The position numbers were made by a program, and so were the translations under genes. From Pantoea alfalfae (GTDB taxonomy: Bacteria > Pseudomonadota > Gammaproteobacteria > Enterobacterales > Enterobacteriaceae), in NCBI RefSeq assembly GCF_019880205.1, contig NZ_CP082292.1, positions 2,852,001 through 2,916,000 on the forward strand: 64,000 nucleotides of DNA, in the 5' to 3' direction. Below are positions 48,197 to 57,553 of this stretch, one piece after another. How positions within the stretch are numbered: position 1 is the stretch's first letter; each line of letters starts with the position of its first letter. Below the pieces are notes generated by a model, which was not told the origin of the DNA, did not search any database, and worked only from the letters and a program-made list of their open reading frames with translations.

Positions 48197-49369
48197 CTAT
48201 AGCCCCAGCGCGTAACGCAATACCTGCCGCTTCAGTACGCCAGAATGTTCGGCAGCAATCAGTCCAAGATTTCGCGCAAACCGCAGCGGTGCCAGCTGAT
48301 TGCTGAAGGCAAAATAAAAGAGATCCATCCCGCCCTGCATCAGCAGATTGTCTTTGCGACGCTGCCGGTGATAGCGCTGTAATACCCGCTCTGAGGCCCA
48401 GTCCTCCGCAGCACCGCGTGCGCTCACCAGTACATCTATCAACGCATCACTATCGCGATACCCCAGATTCACGCCCTGCCCGGCCAGCGGGTTAATGGTA
48501 TGCGCGGCATCACCGACCAGCGCCAGCCCAGGCAGGACATAACGTGAAGCATGACGTCGCACCAGCGGGAAGCCACCCGCCGCATGGGCTTTAAACCGTC
48601 CCAACCGCGCCGGGAAGTGGCTGGCAATCTCTTTTTCCAGCTGGGCTATCGGCATCGCCTGAAGCTGACGCACTCTTGCGGGCGCGTCATACCAGACCAG
48701 CGAGGCCCGGTTGCCATACAGCGGTAAAAAGGCTCGTGGTCCCTGAGGTGTAAAGTGCTGCCAGGTCGCATCCCCTGCCGGATGTTCGCAGGTCACGCTT
48801 ATCAGCAGGCAGGACTGCGCATAGCTCCAGCCATGAATCCCGATTCCGGCCATCTGCCGCACCTGCGAGTTTGCGCCATCTGCACCAATCACCAGCCGGG
48901 TATGCAAGGCCATGCCGTCGTTAAGGTCGACGCGCCAGCCGCCATTTTCTGGCTGCAGGTTTTCCAGCGTGGCCGGGCAATAGCAGGTCACGCCCAGCGA
49001 CTGCATCTCCTCCCATAATGCCCGCTGAAGCACGCTGTTCTCGACCATAAAGCCCAGTTCAGGCAAGTTCAGCGAGGCAGCATCAAAACTCACCTGCGCG
49101 GTCTGCCACTCCCAGGTTTCCAGCCTGCGATAGGGCGCACTGCGCATCGCTTCGACCCGCGGCCAGACATTGAGCTGCTTCAGCAACGCCACCGAGGAAG
49201 ATCCGATTGCTGAAATTCGCAGATCGGGATCGCTGTCGGCATCAAACGGCGCGGGTTCGGCACGCTCAATCACCGCCACGCGAAAATGGTGCTGTGTCAG
49301 TCCACAGGCCAGCGCAGCACCGACCATGCCACCGCCGACAATCACGACATCAAACTGATTATCCTGCAT
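48197..49369 (-). CDS. ubiF: 3-Demethoxyubiquinol 3-hydroxylase UbiF
   Basis: UbiF is the FAD monooxygenase that hydroxylates C6 of the ring in aerobic ubiquinone synthesis. The 390-residue protein has the Rossmann motif VVIVGGGMVGAALACGL near the start, the central DG motif GADGANSQVRQMAG, and the second FAD motif LVGDAAHTINPLAGQGVNLG (20 residues). E. coli UbiF has 391 residues. It is convergent with the tRNA operon and divergent from miaB. Confidence 0.95.
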   Translation of the reverse strand: MQDNQFDVVIVGGGMVGAALACGLTQHHFRVAVIERAEPAPFDADSDPDLRISAIGSSSVALLKQLNVWPRVEAMRSAPYRRLETWEWQTAQVSFDAASLNLPELGFMVENSVLQRALWEEMQSLGVTCYCPATLENLQPENGGWRVDLNDGMALHTRLVIGADGANSQVRQMAGIGIHGWSYAQSCLLISVTCEHPAGDATWQHFTPQGPRAFLPLYGNRASLVWYDAPARVRQLQAMPIAQLEKEIASHFPARLGRFKAHAAGGFPLVRRHASRYVLPGLALVGDAAHTINPLAGQGVNLGYRDSDALIDVLVSARGAAEDWASERVLQRYHRQRRKDNLLMQGGMDLFYFAFSNQLAPLRFARNLGLIAAEHSGVLKRQVLRYALGL

Positions 49370-49541
49370 TGCTTAACTCCCTCTATTATTCCTGCCAGCC
49401 TGCGCATTGCGGGTCTGAATAGAGCAAAGTGTACCGGAAAACCCGATGGCTGGCAGAAAAGCCCTCAGGCTGGTCACCACAGCATCAAAGCATTACAATA
49501 CGCGCCCCTCACTTCACTGCACTGAATCAATGGCTAGCGCG

Positions 49542-50966
49542 ATGACAAAAAAACTGCATATCAAAACCTGGGGATGTCAGATGAATGAGTATGATTCATC
49601 CAAGATGTCTGATCTGCTGAATAGTACGCACGGCTATACGCTGACCGAGGTCCCTGAAGAGGCAGATATTCTGCTGCTTAACACCTGCTCCATTCGTGAG
49701 AAAGCGCAGGAGAAGGTGTTTCATCTGCTGGGACGCTGGAGAAAACTCAAAGAGTGCAACCCGGATGTGATTATCGGCGTGGGTGGCTGTGTGGCGTCGC
49801 AGGAAGGCGATCATATTCGTCAGCGTGCTCCCTGCGTGGATATTGTGTTTGGTCCGCAGACGCTGCACCGCCTGCCGGAGATGATCAACACTGTGCGCGG
49901 CACCAAAAGCCCGGTAGTCGACATCAGCTTCCCGGAAATTGAGAAATTTGACCGTCTGCCGGAACCGCGTGCAGAAGGTCCGACAGCCTTTGTCTCCATT
50001 ATGGAAGGCTGCAACAAATATTGTACTTTCTGCGTGGTGCCTTACACCCGTGGTGAGGAAGTGAGCCGTCCCAGCGATGATATTCTGCTGGAGATCGCCC
50101 AGCTGGCGGCGCAGGGCGTGCGTGAAGTTAACCTGTTGGGTCAGAACGTCAACGCTTATCGTGGTGCCACCTTTGATGGTGAGATCTGTACCTTTGCTGA
50201 GCTGCTGCGCCTGGTCGCCGCTATCGACGGCATCGACCGCATTCGATTCACCACCAGCCACCCGATTGAGTTCACTGATGACATCATTGATGTCTATCGC
50301 GATACCCCGGAGCTGGTGAGTTTCCTGCATCTGCCGGTTCAGAGTGGTGCAGACCGTATTCTGACGCTGATGAAGCGCGCGCATACCGCACTGGAGTATA
50401 AGGCGATTATCCGCAAGCTGCGCGCGGCGCGCCCGGATATTGAGATCAGCTCTGACTTCATCATCGGCTTCCCGGGTGAAACCCAGCAGGATTTCGAGCA
50501 GACCATGAAGCTCATCGCAGACATCAATTTCGACGTCAGCTTCAGCTTTGTCTACTCTGCCCGTCCCGGCACGCCCGCTGCTGACCTGCCGGATGATGTC
50601 AGTGAAGAGGAGAAAAAGCAGCGTCTGTGGATCCTGCAGGACCGCATTAACCAGCAGGCGCAGGCGATCAGTCGCCGCATGCTCGGCACCGTGCAGCGTA
50701 TACTGGTGGAAGGCATCTCCCGCAAGAACGTCATGGAAGTCTCTGGCCGCACCGAAAATAACCGCGTAGTCAATTTTGAAGGCACGCCTGAGATGATTGG
50801 CCGCTTTGTGGATGTTGAAATTGTTGATGTCTACACCAACTCGCTGCGCGGCAGGCTGGTGCGTACTGAAGAAGAGATGGGCCTGCGTATGGCGCAAAGC
50901 CCGGCATCCGTGATTGCCCGTACCCGCAAAGAAAACGACATCGGCGTGGGTCTGTTCCAGCCGTGA
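49542..50966 (+). CDS. miaB: tRNA-2-methylthio-N6-dimethylallyladenosine synthase
   Basis: MiaB is a radical-SAM methylthiotransferase acting on i6A37 of tRNAs. I start at ATG 49542 ([20 protein letters not shown]), which gives 474 residues as in E. coli; an ATG at 49530 would add four. Auxiliary-cluster cysteines are at 12, 49 and 83. The radical-SAM motif CNKYCTFC is at about 157-164, and a TRAM domain forms the C terminus. No strong ribosome site is visible for either start. Confidence 0.95.
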   Translation: MTKKLHIKTWGCQMNEYDSSKMSDLLNSTHGYTLTEVPEEADILLLNTCSIREKAQEKVFHLLGRWRKLKECNPDVIIGVGGCVASQEGDHIRQRAPCVDIVFGPQTLHRLPEMINTVRGTKSPVVDISFPEIEKFDRLPEPRAEGPTAFVSIMEGCNKYCTFCVVPYTRGEEVSRPSDDILLEIAQLAAQGVREVNLLGQNVNAYRGATFDGEICTFAELLRLVAAIDGIDRIRFTTSHPIEFTDDIIDVYRDTPELVSFLHLPVQSGADRILTLMKRAHTALEYKAIIRKLRAARPDIEISSDFIIGFPGETQQDFEQTMKLIADINFDVSFSFVYSARPGTPAADLPDDVSEEEKKQRLWILQDRINQQAQAISRRMLGTVQRILVEGISRKNVMEVSGRTENNRVVNFEGTPEMIGRFVDVEIVDVYTNSLRGRLVRTEEEMGLRMAQSPASVIARTRKENDIGVGLFQP

Positions 50967-51024
50967 TACCTGCTATATTGTGCGGCAGCGCGCATTGCGT
51001 TGCCGCCAATTTCACGCCACGACA

Positions 51025-51053
51025 CTTGGTTTCTGAAAGTGTCGCCCAAATAT
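51025..51053 (+). promoter_or_regulatory. Possible sigma-32 promoter of ybeZ-ybeY-corC-lnt
   Basis: CTTGGTT (51025-51031) and CCCAAATAT (51045-51053) are 13 bp apart, resembling the heat-shock consensus CTTGAAA-N13-CCCCATNT with a few mismatches. The ybeZYX genes of E. coli belong to the sigma-32 regulon, so the position makes sense. The -35 match is imperfect. Confidence 0.35.
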
Positions 51054-51175
51054 CTCTCCTTAAGCTTGCGCCCAGGCGTTACGGCATAAATAATTTCGTT
51101 ATGGTGCATCCGGTTAAGCCCAACGGTGCGTCAGACACATCCCATAACTGGCCCTGAGTGACCCAAAGGATTCGT

Positions 51176-52237
51176 TTGAATATCGAAACTCGTGAAATCG
51201 CCCTTGAACCGGCTGATAACCGTCGTCTGATGAGCCTGTGTGGGCCTTTCGACGATAATGTAAAACAGCTTGAGCGTCGTCTGGGCATTGAGATCAATCG
51301 TCGTGACAACGTCTTTAAGCTGTCAGGACGCCCGCTTTGCGTCAATGCCGCCGCAGATATTCTGAAGACCCTGTATGTCGATACTGCGCCAATGCGTGGC
51401 GAGATCCCGGATATCGAGCCAGACCAGATTCACCTGGCGATCAAAGAGAGCCGGGTACTGGAGCAAACCGCCGAAAGCGTGCCGGAATACGGAAAAGCGG
51501 TCAATATCAAGACCAAGCGTGGTGTCATCAAACCGCGTACGCCAAACCAGGCGCAGTACATCGCGAATGTGCTCGACCACGACATTACCTTTGGTGTCGG
51601 CCCGGCCGGTACCGGTAAAACCTATCTGGCGGTGGCTGCGGCCGTGGATGCATTGGAGCGTCAGGAGATTCGCCGCATCATGCTGACCCGCCCTGCCGTC
51701 GAAGCGGGTGAAAAGCTCGGCTTCCTGCCAGGCGACCTGAGTCAGAAAGTCGACCCTTATCTGCGTCCGCTCTACGATGCGCTGTTTGAAATGCTCGGCT
51801 TCGAGCGCGTTGAAAAGCTGATGGAGCGCAACGTTATTGAAGTTGCCCCACTGGCCTATATGCGCGGTCGAACGCTGAACGATGCGTTTATCATTCTTGA
51901 TGAGAGTCAGAACACCACCATCGAGCAGATGAAGATGTTCCTGACGCGCATTGGCTTCAACTCCAAAGCGGTGATTACCGGTGACGTTACCCAGATTGAC
52001 CTGCCGCGTCACGTCAAGTCGGGCCTGCGCCATGCCATTGAGGTGCTGGCAGACGTGGAAGAAATCAGCTTTAACTTCTTCCACAGCGAAGATGTGGTGC
52101 GCCATCCGGTCGTTGCCCGCATTGTCACCGCTTATGAAGCCTGGGAAGCCGCCGATCAGACCCGCCGTGACCAGCAGGCTGAAGAGCGTAAACGTGAAGC
52201 GCTGGCGGCACAGAATGCCACGCAGGAGAGCAAATGA
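51176..52237 (+). CDS. ybeZ: PhoH-like ATPase YbeZ (PhoL)
   Basis: YbeZ is a PhoH-family P-loop ATPase that works with YbeY in RNA/ribosome quality control. I start at TTG 51176, which follows AAAGGA at 5-nt spacing and gives (M)[18 protein letters not shown], aligning with the E. coli N terminus. The frame is open to a GTG at 51158, but no ribosome site precedes that one. The Walker A motif GPAGTGKT lies near residue 139 and Walker [12 protein letters not shown] near 235. It has 353 residues; it overlaps ybeY by 4 nt. Confidence 0.93.
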   Translation: MNIETREIALEPADNRRLMSLCGPFDDNVKQLERRLGIEINRRDNVFKLSGRPLCVNAAADILKTLYVDTAPMRGEIPDIEPDQIHLAIKESRVLEQTAESVPEYGKAVNIKTKRGVIKPRTPNQAQYIANVLDHDITFGVGPAGTGKTYLAVAAAVDALERQEIRRIMLTRPAVEAGEKLGFLPGDLSQKVDPYLRPLYDALFEMLGFERVEKLMERNVIEVAPLAYMRGRTLNDAFIILDESQNTTIEQMKMFLTRIGFNSKAVITGDVTQIDLPRHVKSGLRHAIEVLADVEEISFNFFHSEDVVRHPVVARIVTAYEAWEAADQTRRDQQAEERKREALAAQNATQESK

Positions 52238-52707
52238 GCCAGGTGATTCTCGACCTGCAGGTCGCCTGTGATAACACCGCTGATTTGCCTGATGAAAGCC
52301 AGTTTCACCGCTGGCTCTCAGCGGCTGTTACCCCTTTCCAGCCCGAAAGCGAAGTCACAGTACGTCTGGTTGACGAAGCGGAAAGTCATGAGCTTAATCT
52401 GACTTATCGTGGCAAAGATAAGCCGACGAATGTCCTGTCCTTCCCGTTTGAAGCGCCGCCGGGCATTGAGCTGCCACTGCTGGGCGATCTGATCATCTGC
52501 CGTCAGGTGGTTGAGCAGGAAGCCGCAGAACAGGGAAAAAGCGTTGAAGCCCACTGGGCACACATGGTGGTACACGGTACGCTCCACCTGCTGGGTTACG
52601 ACCATATTGAAGACGACGAAGCTGACGAGATGGAAGGACTGGAGACCGAGATAATGCTTGCTCTTGGGTATCCTGATCCGTACATTTCGGAGAAAGAAGA
52701 CGCCTGA
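52234..52707 (+). CDS. ybeY: Endoribonuclease YbeY
   Basis: YbeY is a zinc-dependent RNase needed for 16S rRNA 3' maturation and ribosome quality control. The signature H-x3-H-x5-H is present as [14 protein letters not shown]. It has 157 residues against 155 in E. coli. It overlaps the end of ybeZ by 4 nt and precedes corC by 82 bp. Confidence 0.96.
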   Translation: MSQVILDLQVACDNTADLPDESQFHRWLSAAVTPFQPESEVTVRLVDEAESHELNLTYRGKDKPTNVLSFPFEAPPGIELPLLGDLIICRQVVEQEAAEQGKSVEAHWAHMVVHGTLHLLGYDHIEDDEADEMEGLETEIMLALGYPDPYISEKEDA

Positions 52708-52728
52708 ATCCTGAATTCAGGCTATCCG

Positions 52729-52753
52729 GCTGTCAGCACGGTTTGCTGACAGC
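52729..52753. repeat. Perfect hairpin in the ybeY-corC gap
   Basis: GCTGTCAGCA and TGCTGACAGC flank a 5-nt loop: a 10-bp perfect stem. It is preceded by the 12-bp palindrome CCTGAATTCAGG (about 52710-52721). No T run follows, so it is probably an mRNA structure between the genes and not a terminator. Confidence 0.6.
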
Positions 52754-52789
52754 ACCTATTCCTCACCAGAGAGATCTTTAAAAACCGCC

Positions 52790-53671
52790 ATGAGCGACGA
52801 CCATTCTCAAAACAGCGATGCACCCAGTAGTAAAAAGGGATTTTTCTCCCTGTTAATCAACCAACTCTTTCACGGTGAACCTAAAAACCGTGATGAGCTA
52901 CTGGAGCTGATCCGCGACTCGAATAATAAAGAGCTGATTGACCAGGACACCCGCGACATGCTTGAAGGGGTTCTGGATATTGCGGAGCAGCGCGTGCGTG
53001 ACATCATGATCCCGCGCTCGCAAATGATCACCCTGAAACGTAATCAGAGCCTCGAAGAGTGTCTGGATGTCATTATCGACTCCGCGCACTCCCGCTTCCC
53101 GGTGATCAGCGAAGACAAAGATCATGTGGAAGGGATTCTGATGGCGAAAGACCTGCTGCCGTTTATGAGCAGTGAATCAGAGCCGTTCAGTATCGAGAAA
53201 GTGCTGCGTCCTGCGGTGGTGGTGCCTGAAAGTAAGCGTGTCGACCGGATGCTGAAAGAGTTCCGTTCCCAGCGTTATCACATGGCGATTGTTATTGATG
53301 AGTTTGGTGGTGTCTCCGGTCTGGTCACAATCGAAGATATTCTTGAGCTGATCGTAGGTGAGATTGAAGATGAGTATGATGATGAAGAAGATCGTGATAT
53401 CCGTCAGCTCAATCGCCACACCTTCACGGTGCGCGCACTGACCGCCATTGAAGATTTCAATGAGGTGTTTGGCACGCAGTTCAGTGATGATGAAGTCGAT
53501 ACCATTGGTGGTCTGGTCATGCAGGGCTTCGGCCATCTCCCCGCACGTGGTGAAAGCATTGAGATTGAAGGTTACCAGTTCAAGGTGGCGATGGCGGACA
53601 GCCGCCGCATCATCCAGGTTCACGTGACTATCCCGGAAAATTCGCCACAACCCCAACTGGAAGACGAATAA
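52790..53671 (+). CDS. corC: Magnesium/cobalt efflux-associated protein CorC (YbeX)
   Basis: A 293-residue soluble protein with two CBS domains (about 70-190) and a C-terminal CorC/HlyC domain (about 205-285), as in E. coli CorC (292). It is linked to Mg/Co efflux and, in newer work, to ribosome maturation together with YbeY. The segment [18 protein letters not shown] opens the CBS pair. It lies 4 bp upstream of lnt. Confidence 0.96.
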   Translation: MSDDHSQNSDAPSSKKGFFSLLINQLFHGEPKNRDELLELIRDSNNKELIDQDTRDMLEGVLDIAEQRVRDIMIPRSQMITLKRNQSLEECLDVIIDSAHSRFPVISEDKDHVEGILMAKDLLPFMSSESEPFSIEKVLRPAVVVPESKRVDRMLKEFRSQRYHMAIVIDEFGGVSGLVTIEDILELIVGEIEDEYDDEEDRDIRQLNRHTFTVRALTAIEDFNEVFGTQFSDDEVDTIGGLVMQGFGHLPARGESIEIEGYQFKVAMADSRRIIQVHVTIPENSPQPQLEDE

Positions 53672-53675
53672 GTCT

Positions 53676-55199
53676 ATGGCTTTAGCCTCACTCTACCCGC
53701 GCCAGCGGGTTCGCCTGCTGCTGGCTTTAATAACGGGTGCACTGGGTACCCTCGCCTTCTCTCCTTACGATTTCTGGCCTGCCGCTCTGCTCTCGCTGTG
53801 CGGCTTACAGTTGCTGACCCTGAACCGCTCAAGCCCGCAGGCCACTGCGATCGGCTTTGTGTGGGGAGTAGGTCTGTTCGGCAGCGGTATTAACTGGGTC
53901 TATGTCAGTGTTGCCACCTTTGGCGGCATGCCTGGTCCGGTCAATGTCTTTATCGTGGCGCTGCTGGCGGCGTATCTGGCGGTTTACCCGGCGCTGTTTG
54001 CCGGTGTACTCAATCGACTCTGGCCATGCACGACGCTATGGCGCCTGGCGCTGGCGGCACCGGCATTGTGGCAGATGACCGAGTTCCTGCGCGGCTGGGT
54101 GCTGACTGGCTTCCCGTGGCTGCAGTTTGGTTACAGCCAGATTGACGGACCGTTAAAAGGGCTGGCTCCGCTGGCGGGTGTCGAGACCCTGACCTTCCTG
54201 CTGATGGTCATTGCTGGCCTGCTGGCTTATGCTCTGCAGCAGCGCAACGTCAGAAGTCTGGTGGCGGCGTTGCTGCTGCTGGCCCTGCCGTGGCCACTGC
54301 GCTACATCCAGTGGGTTCAGCCAATGCCAGAGCGTGCCGTAGAAGTGGCGCTGGTTCAGGGAAACATCCCGCAGTCGATGAAGTGGGATCCTCAGCAACT
54401 GCTCACTACTCTGCGCATCTATAACGGTCTGAGCCAGCCGCTGATGGGTAAGGCGCCAATCATTATCTGGCCAGAATCGGCAATTACCGATCTGGAAAGT
54501 AATCAGCAGCCGTTCCTGCGTTCGCTGGATGATGAACTGCGTGAACGTGGCAGCTCACTGGTCACCGGTATCGTGGACTCCCGACTGGAGCAGAATCGTT
54601 ATCACGACTACAACACCGTGATCGTGCTGGGCGGCAAAACGCCTTATAACTACTTCAGCGGCAATCGTTACCAGAAGAATCATCTGGTGCCGTTTGGCGA
54701 ATTTGTGCCGCTGGCCGACCTGCTGCGTCCGCTGGCCCCGTTCTTTGATCTGCCGATGTCGGCTTTCAGCCGTGGCAACTATCTCCAGCCGCAACTCAGC
54801 GTCGCAGGCTATAACCTGACCAGCGCCATCTGTTATGAGATCGTGCTCGGTGAGCAGGTGCGGGCTAACTTCCATCCCGACACCAGTTTCCTGCTGACCG
54901 TTTCGAACGATGCCTGGTTTGGTCATTCTATCGGACCGTGGCAGCACTTCCAGATGGCGAGAATGCGGGCGCTGGAGCTGGGACGTCCGCTGTTGCGCAG
55001 CACCAACAACGGCGTGACGGCAGTAGTAAATGCCAGTGGTGATGTGGAGGCGATGCTGCCGCAGTTTACCCGCGACGTGCTGACCAGCAAAGTCACGCCG
55101 ACACAGGGGGAAACCCCGTATGCGCGGGCGGGCATCTGGCCAGTCTGGTCACTGACGCTACTGGCGGCAATGATAGCTCTGCTGCGTCGACGCCGGTAA
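53676..55199 (+). CDS. lnt: Apolipoprotein N-acyltransferase
   Basis: Lnt adds the third acyl chain to lipoproteins such as Pal and LptE of this window. The 507-residue protein has about six N-terminal membrane helices (to about 200) and a C-terminal nitrilase-like domain. The catalytic triad is visible: Glu267 (IWPESAI), Lys334 ([12 protein letters not shown]) and Cys386 (SAICYEI). E. coli Lnt has 512 residues. It ends the ybeZ-ybeY-corC-lnt group. Confidence 0.97.
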   Translation: MALASLYPRQRVRLLLALITGALGTLAFSPYDFWPAALLSLCGLQLLTLNRSSPQATAIGFVWGVGLFGSGINWVYVSVATFGGMPGPVNVFIVALLAAYLAVYPALFAGVLNRLWPCTTLWRLALAAPALWQMTEFLRGWVLTGFPWLQFGYSQIDGPLKGLAPLAGVETLTFLLMVIAGLLAYALQQRNVRSLVAALLLLALPWPLRYIQWVQPMPERAVEVALVQGNIPQSMKWDPQQLLTTLRIYNGLSQPLMGKAPIIIWPESAITDLESNQQPFLRSLDDELRERGSSLVTGIVDSRLEQNRYHDYNTVIVLGGKTPYNYFSGNRYQKNHLVPFGEFVPLADLLRPLAPFFDLPMSAFSRGNYLQPQLSVAGYNLTSAICYEIVLGEQVRANFHPDTSFLLTVSNDAWFGHSIGPWQHFQMARMRALELGRPLLRSTNNGVTAVVNASGDVEAMLPQFTRDVLTSKVTPTQGETPYARAGIWPVWSLTLLAAMIALLRRRR

Positions 55200-55214
55200 C
55201 CTATCCGATCCTTC

Positions 55215-55242
55215 AAGGCGAAGCGCAGGCTTCGCCTTTTTT
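55215..55242 (+). terminator. Intrinsic terminator of lnt
   Basis: AAGGCGAAGC and GCTTCGCCTT flank a GCAG loop and are followed by T-rich sequence, 15 bp after the lnt stop. Confidence 0.85.
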
Positions 55243-55315
55243 CTTTGCTCGCTCTCCGGTATATCTCACTCCCCTGACCACATACTCTGCTGCCTTTCTC
55301 ACCATGCACCGCTTT

Positions 55316-55332
55316 CTGGCACGATGATTGCA
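55316..55332 (+). promoter_or_regulatory. Sigma-54 promoter candidate upstream of gltI
   Basis: CTGGCACGATGATTGCA matches the sigma-54 consensus YTGGCACG-N4-TTGCW at every defined position, with GG and GC at the required spacing. It lies about 300 bp before gltI on the same strand. It implies nitrogen (NtrC) control of glutamate/aspartate uptake. No clear paired NtrC site was found in the 75 bp upstream. Confidence 0.6.
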
Positions 55333-55635
55333 GAATGTTTCACTGTTTTTCGCCGACAGGCGGATTACAGGCGCTGATGCCTGGCCGTTTGCACCAAAAC
55401 AGTCGCCTCTGCTGCACCGTTAATGCGCAGAGCAAGATATTTGCCTTTTTTTGGTGCGGATTGCCTCGCAAAAAAGAAACTTTTTTGTTTCATTGCGTTA
55501 ACAATCCGCTATGTTAGTGACTCTTCTGCGCCCATTTAGCCCGCAGAATGAGCAGAAACGCAGCAAAAAACAGACACAACATCATAATCAGCACAGGTAT
55601 CAGCCTGGGCCTTTTTCATACGAAGGAGTTGGAAC
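55333..55635 (+). promoter_or_regulatory. gltI leader region with GcvB-type target
   Basis: About 300 bp without a gene. The proximal part contains AAAAAACAGACACAAC (55565-55580), a C/A-rich stretch with ACACAAC that is complementary to the conserved G/U-rich seed of the small RNA GcvB, a known repressor of gltI. A second, sigma-70-type promoter may lie near 55485-55520 (TATGTT as -10) but is weak. The ribosome site is GAAGGAGTTGGAAC before the ATG. Confidence 0.45.
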
Positions 55636-56532
55636 ATGCAACTACGCAAAGTGGCATTATCTCTTCTGCTGATCAGCGCAGCGGCGGGAGCGGCCCAGGC
55701 GGAAGATCTCAGCGGCACCCTGAAGAAGATCAATGACAACGGCGTCATTGTGGTCGGGCATCGCGAATCATCAGTTCCCTTTTCTTACTATGACAACCAG
55801 CAAAAAGTCGTCGGCTATTCACAGGCTTACTCAAACGCCATCGTGGAAGCCATCAAAGCGAAGCTGAACAAGCCGGATTTGCAGGTCAAAATGATCCCGA
55901 TCACCTCACAAAACCGTATTCCGCTGCTGCAAAACGGCACCTACGATTATGAGTGTGGCTCTACCACCAACAACCTTGAGCGCCAGAAACAGGCCGCGTT
56001 CTCTGACACCATTTTTGTCATCGGCACCCGTCTGCTGGTTAAGAAAGATGGCCCGATCAAAGATTTCGCTGATCTGAAAGGCAAAACGGTGGTGGTGACT
56101 TCAGGAACCACCTCTGAAGTGCTGCTTCATAAACTCAACGACGAACAGAAACTGGATATGCGCATCATCAGCGCCAAAGATCACGGTGACTCTTTCCGTA
56201 CGCTGGAAACCGGTCGTGCCGTGGCTTTCATGATGGATGATGCTCTGCTGGCTGGCGAACGCGCCAAAGCTAAAAAGCCAGATAACTGGGAAATCTTAGG
56301 TACGCCGCAGTCAAAAGAGGCCTATGGCTGCATGCTGCGTAAAGATGATCCGCAGTTTAAAGCGCTGGTCGATGAAACTATTGCTAAAGCCCAGACCTCT
56401 GGCCAGGCAGAAAAATGGTTCGATACCTGGTTTAAACAGCCGATTCCGCCAAAGAATCTGAACATGAACTTTGAACTCTCTGATGACATGAAAGCCCTGT
56501 TCAAAACGCCAAATGACAAAGCACTGAATTAA
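55636..56532 (+). CDS. gltI: Glutamate/aspartate periplasmic binding protein GltI
   Basis: GltI captures glutamate and aspartate for the GltJKL transporter. The 298-residue protein has a Sec signal peptide (about 1-22, ending GAAQA) and a type II solute-binding fold with HRESSVPFSYYDNQQKVVGY (20 residues) and LPLLQ-type RIPLLQNGTYDYECGSTTNN (20 residues). E. coli GltI has 302 residues. It is separated from gltJ by 280 bp containing an ERIC element and hairpins. Confidence 0.96.
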   Translation: MQLRKVALSLLLISAAAGAAQAEDLSGTLKKINDNGVIVVGHRESSVPFSYYDNQQKVVGYSQAYSNAIVEAIKAKLNKPDLQVKMIPITSQNRIPLLQNGTYDYECGSTTNNLERQKQAAFSDTIFVIGTRLLVKKDGPIKDFADLKGKTVVVTSGTTSEVLLHKLNDEQKLDMRIISAKDHGDSFRTLETGRAVAFMMDDALLAGERAKAKKPDNWEILGTPQSKEAYGCMLRKDDPQFKALVDETIAKAQTSGQAEKWFDTWFKQPIPPKNLNMNFELSDDMKALFKTPNDKALN

Positions 56533-56539
56533 CAAAAAA

Positions 56540-56665
56540 ATACCCAATGGATCTCAGATTGCATTGAGACGGCAAGAGAATGCATCCCGGTGAGCTTACT
56601 CAGGTAAGTCATTTGGATGAGTGAACCTGGCCAACAAAAATGCAGCCTGAAAGACGGCGGGTATA
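56540..56665. repeat. ERIC (IRU) element between gltI and gltJ
   Basis: About 126 bp, the normal ERIC size, starting ATACCC and ending GGGTAT. The central core CCCGGTGAGCTTACTCAGG (56587-56605) followed by TAAGTCATTTGGATGAGTGA corresponds to the ERIC core, and the arm GCCAACAAAAATGCAGCCTG to its outer region. It lies inside the transcribed gltI-gltJ gap, so it will be part of the operon mRNA. Confidence 0.85.
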
Positions 56666-56669
56666 ACAA

Positions 56670-56800
56670 GGGCAGCCTGGCTGCCCTCTCGATTGCTGAA
56701 ACCGCGGCATGGACAGACAGACTGACACGGGTCGTTCCCCTGAGTCAGGAAATAAAACGCCGTTCATCAATCTTCAGGGTAGCTTAGCTACCCTTTTTTT
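56670..56800 (+). ncRNA. SroC-like RNA candidate in the gltI-gltJ gap
   Basis: In E. coli and Salmonella the gltI-gltJ gap yields SroC, a decoy RNA that removes GcvB. Here the same interval has a 5' hairpin (GGGCAGC/GCTGCCC, 56670-56686), an unpaired middle and a 3' intrinsic terminator (56777-56800), the layout expected for SroC. I could not align it to SroC from memory, so the call rests on position and structure. Confidence 0.4.
56777..56800 (+). terminator. Intrinsic terminator just before gltJ
   Basis: GGGTAGC and GCTACCC flank a TTA loop and are followed by seven T. The gltJ ribosome site and ATG (56813) follow within 13 bp. It should reduce gltJKL expression relative to gltI and define the 3' end of a SroC-like RNA. 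Confidence 0.85.
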
Positions 56801-56812
56801 CCGGAGCTCGTT

Positions 56813-57553
56813 ATGGGTATCGATTGGAACTGGGGCATTTTCCTCGAACAGGCCCCGTTCGGTAACACAACCTACCTCGGCTGGCTGTGGTCCGGTTTTC
56901 AGGTGACGATAGCCGTCTCCTGCTGCGCCTGGATTATCGCCTTCTGCGTGGGTTCATTTTTCGGCATTCTGCGCACCGTGCCTAATCGCCTGCTGTCGAC
57001 CATTGGCACCTGCTATGTGGAACTGTTTCGTAACATCCCGCTGATCGTCCAGTTCTTCTTCTGGTATCTGGTGGCGCCCGAACTGGTGGGCGAAAAGCTC
57101 GGCATGTGGTTTAAGTCTGAGCTGGACCCCAACATTCAGTTCTTCCTCTCTTCAATGATCTGTCTTGGCCTTTTTACCGCCGCCCGCGTCTGCGAGCAGG
57201 TGCGCGCAGCCATTCAGTCACTGCCGACAGGACAGAAAAATGCCGGTCTGGCGATGGGATTAACCCTGCCGCAGACCTATCGCTATGTCCTGCTGCCGAA
57301 TGCGTATCGTGTGATTGTTCCGCCGATGACCTCGGAAATGCTGAACCTGGTAAAGAACTCCGCTATCGCCTCCACCATCGGTCTGGTCGATATGGCGGCG
57401 CAGGCGGGCAAACTGCTCGACTATTCTGCTCACGCCTATGAATCCTTTACCGCCATTACGCTGGCCTATGTCGCGATTAACCTGGTGATTATGCTGTTGA
57501 TGAGTCTGGTCGAGCGTAAAGTCCGGCTGCCAGGCAATGCGGGAGGCAAGTAA
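56813..57553 (+). CDS. gltJ: Glutamate/aspartate ABC transporter permease GltJ
   Basis: GltJ is one of the two membrane subunits of the glutamate/aspartate importer. The 246-residue protein starts [20 protein letters not shown] (20 residues), has about five helices, and carries the EAA-loop region [20 protein letters not shown] (20 residues). The length matches E. coli GltJ. Its stop overlaps the gltK start in TAATG. Confidence 0.96.
   Translation: MGIDWNWGIFLEQAPFGNTTYLGWLWSGFQVTIAVSCCAWIIAFCVGSFFGILRTVPNRLLSTIGTCYVELFRNIPLIVQFFFWYLVAPELVGEKLGMWFKSELDPNIQFFLSSMICLGLFTAARVCEQVRAAIQSLPTGQKNAGLAMGLTLPQTYRYVLLPNAYRVIVPPMTSEMLNLVKNSAIASTIGLVDMAAQAGKLLDYSAHAYESFTAITLAYVAINLVIMLLMSLVERKVRLPGNAGGK

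Noticed and set aside
47452..48215. Several ORFs running through the tRNA cluster with repeated GFEP or GIRNQCLTAW-like segments.
   Set aside because: They are translations of tRNA genes, a well-known annotation artefact. The tRNA structures explain the repeats fully.
49596..50897. A 433-codon open frame on the minus strand inside miaB.
   Set aside because: It lies wholly antisense to a well-conserved gene and has no family resemblance. Codon bias of GC-rich genes often leaves long antisense frames open.
51323..52105. A 260-codon minus-strand frame inside ybeZ.
   Set aside because: It is a shadow of ybeZ in the opposite frame with no recognisable motif or start signal.
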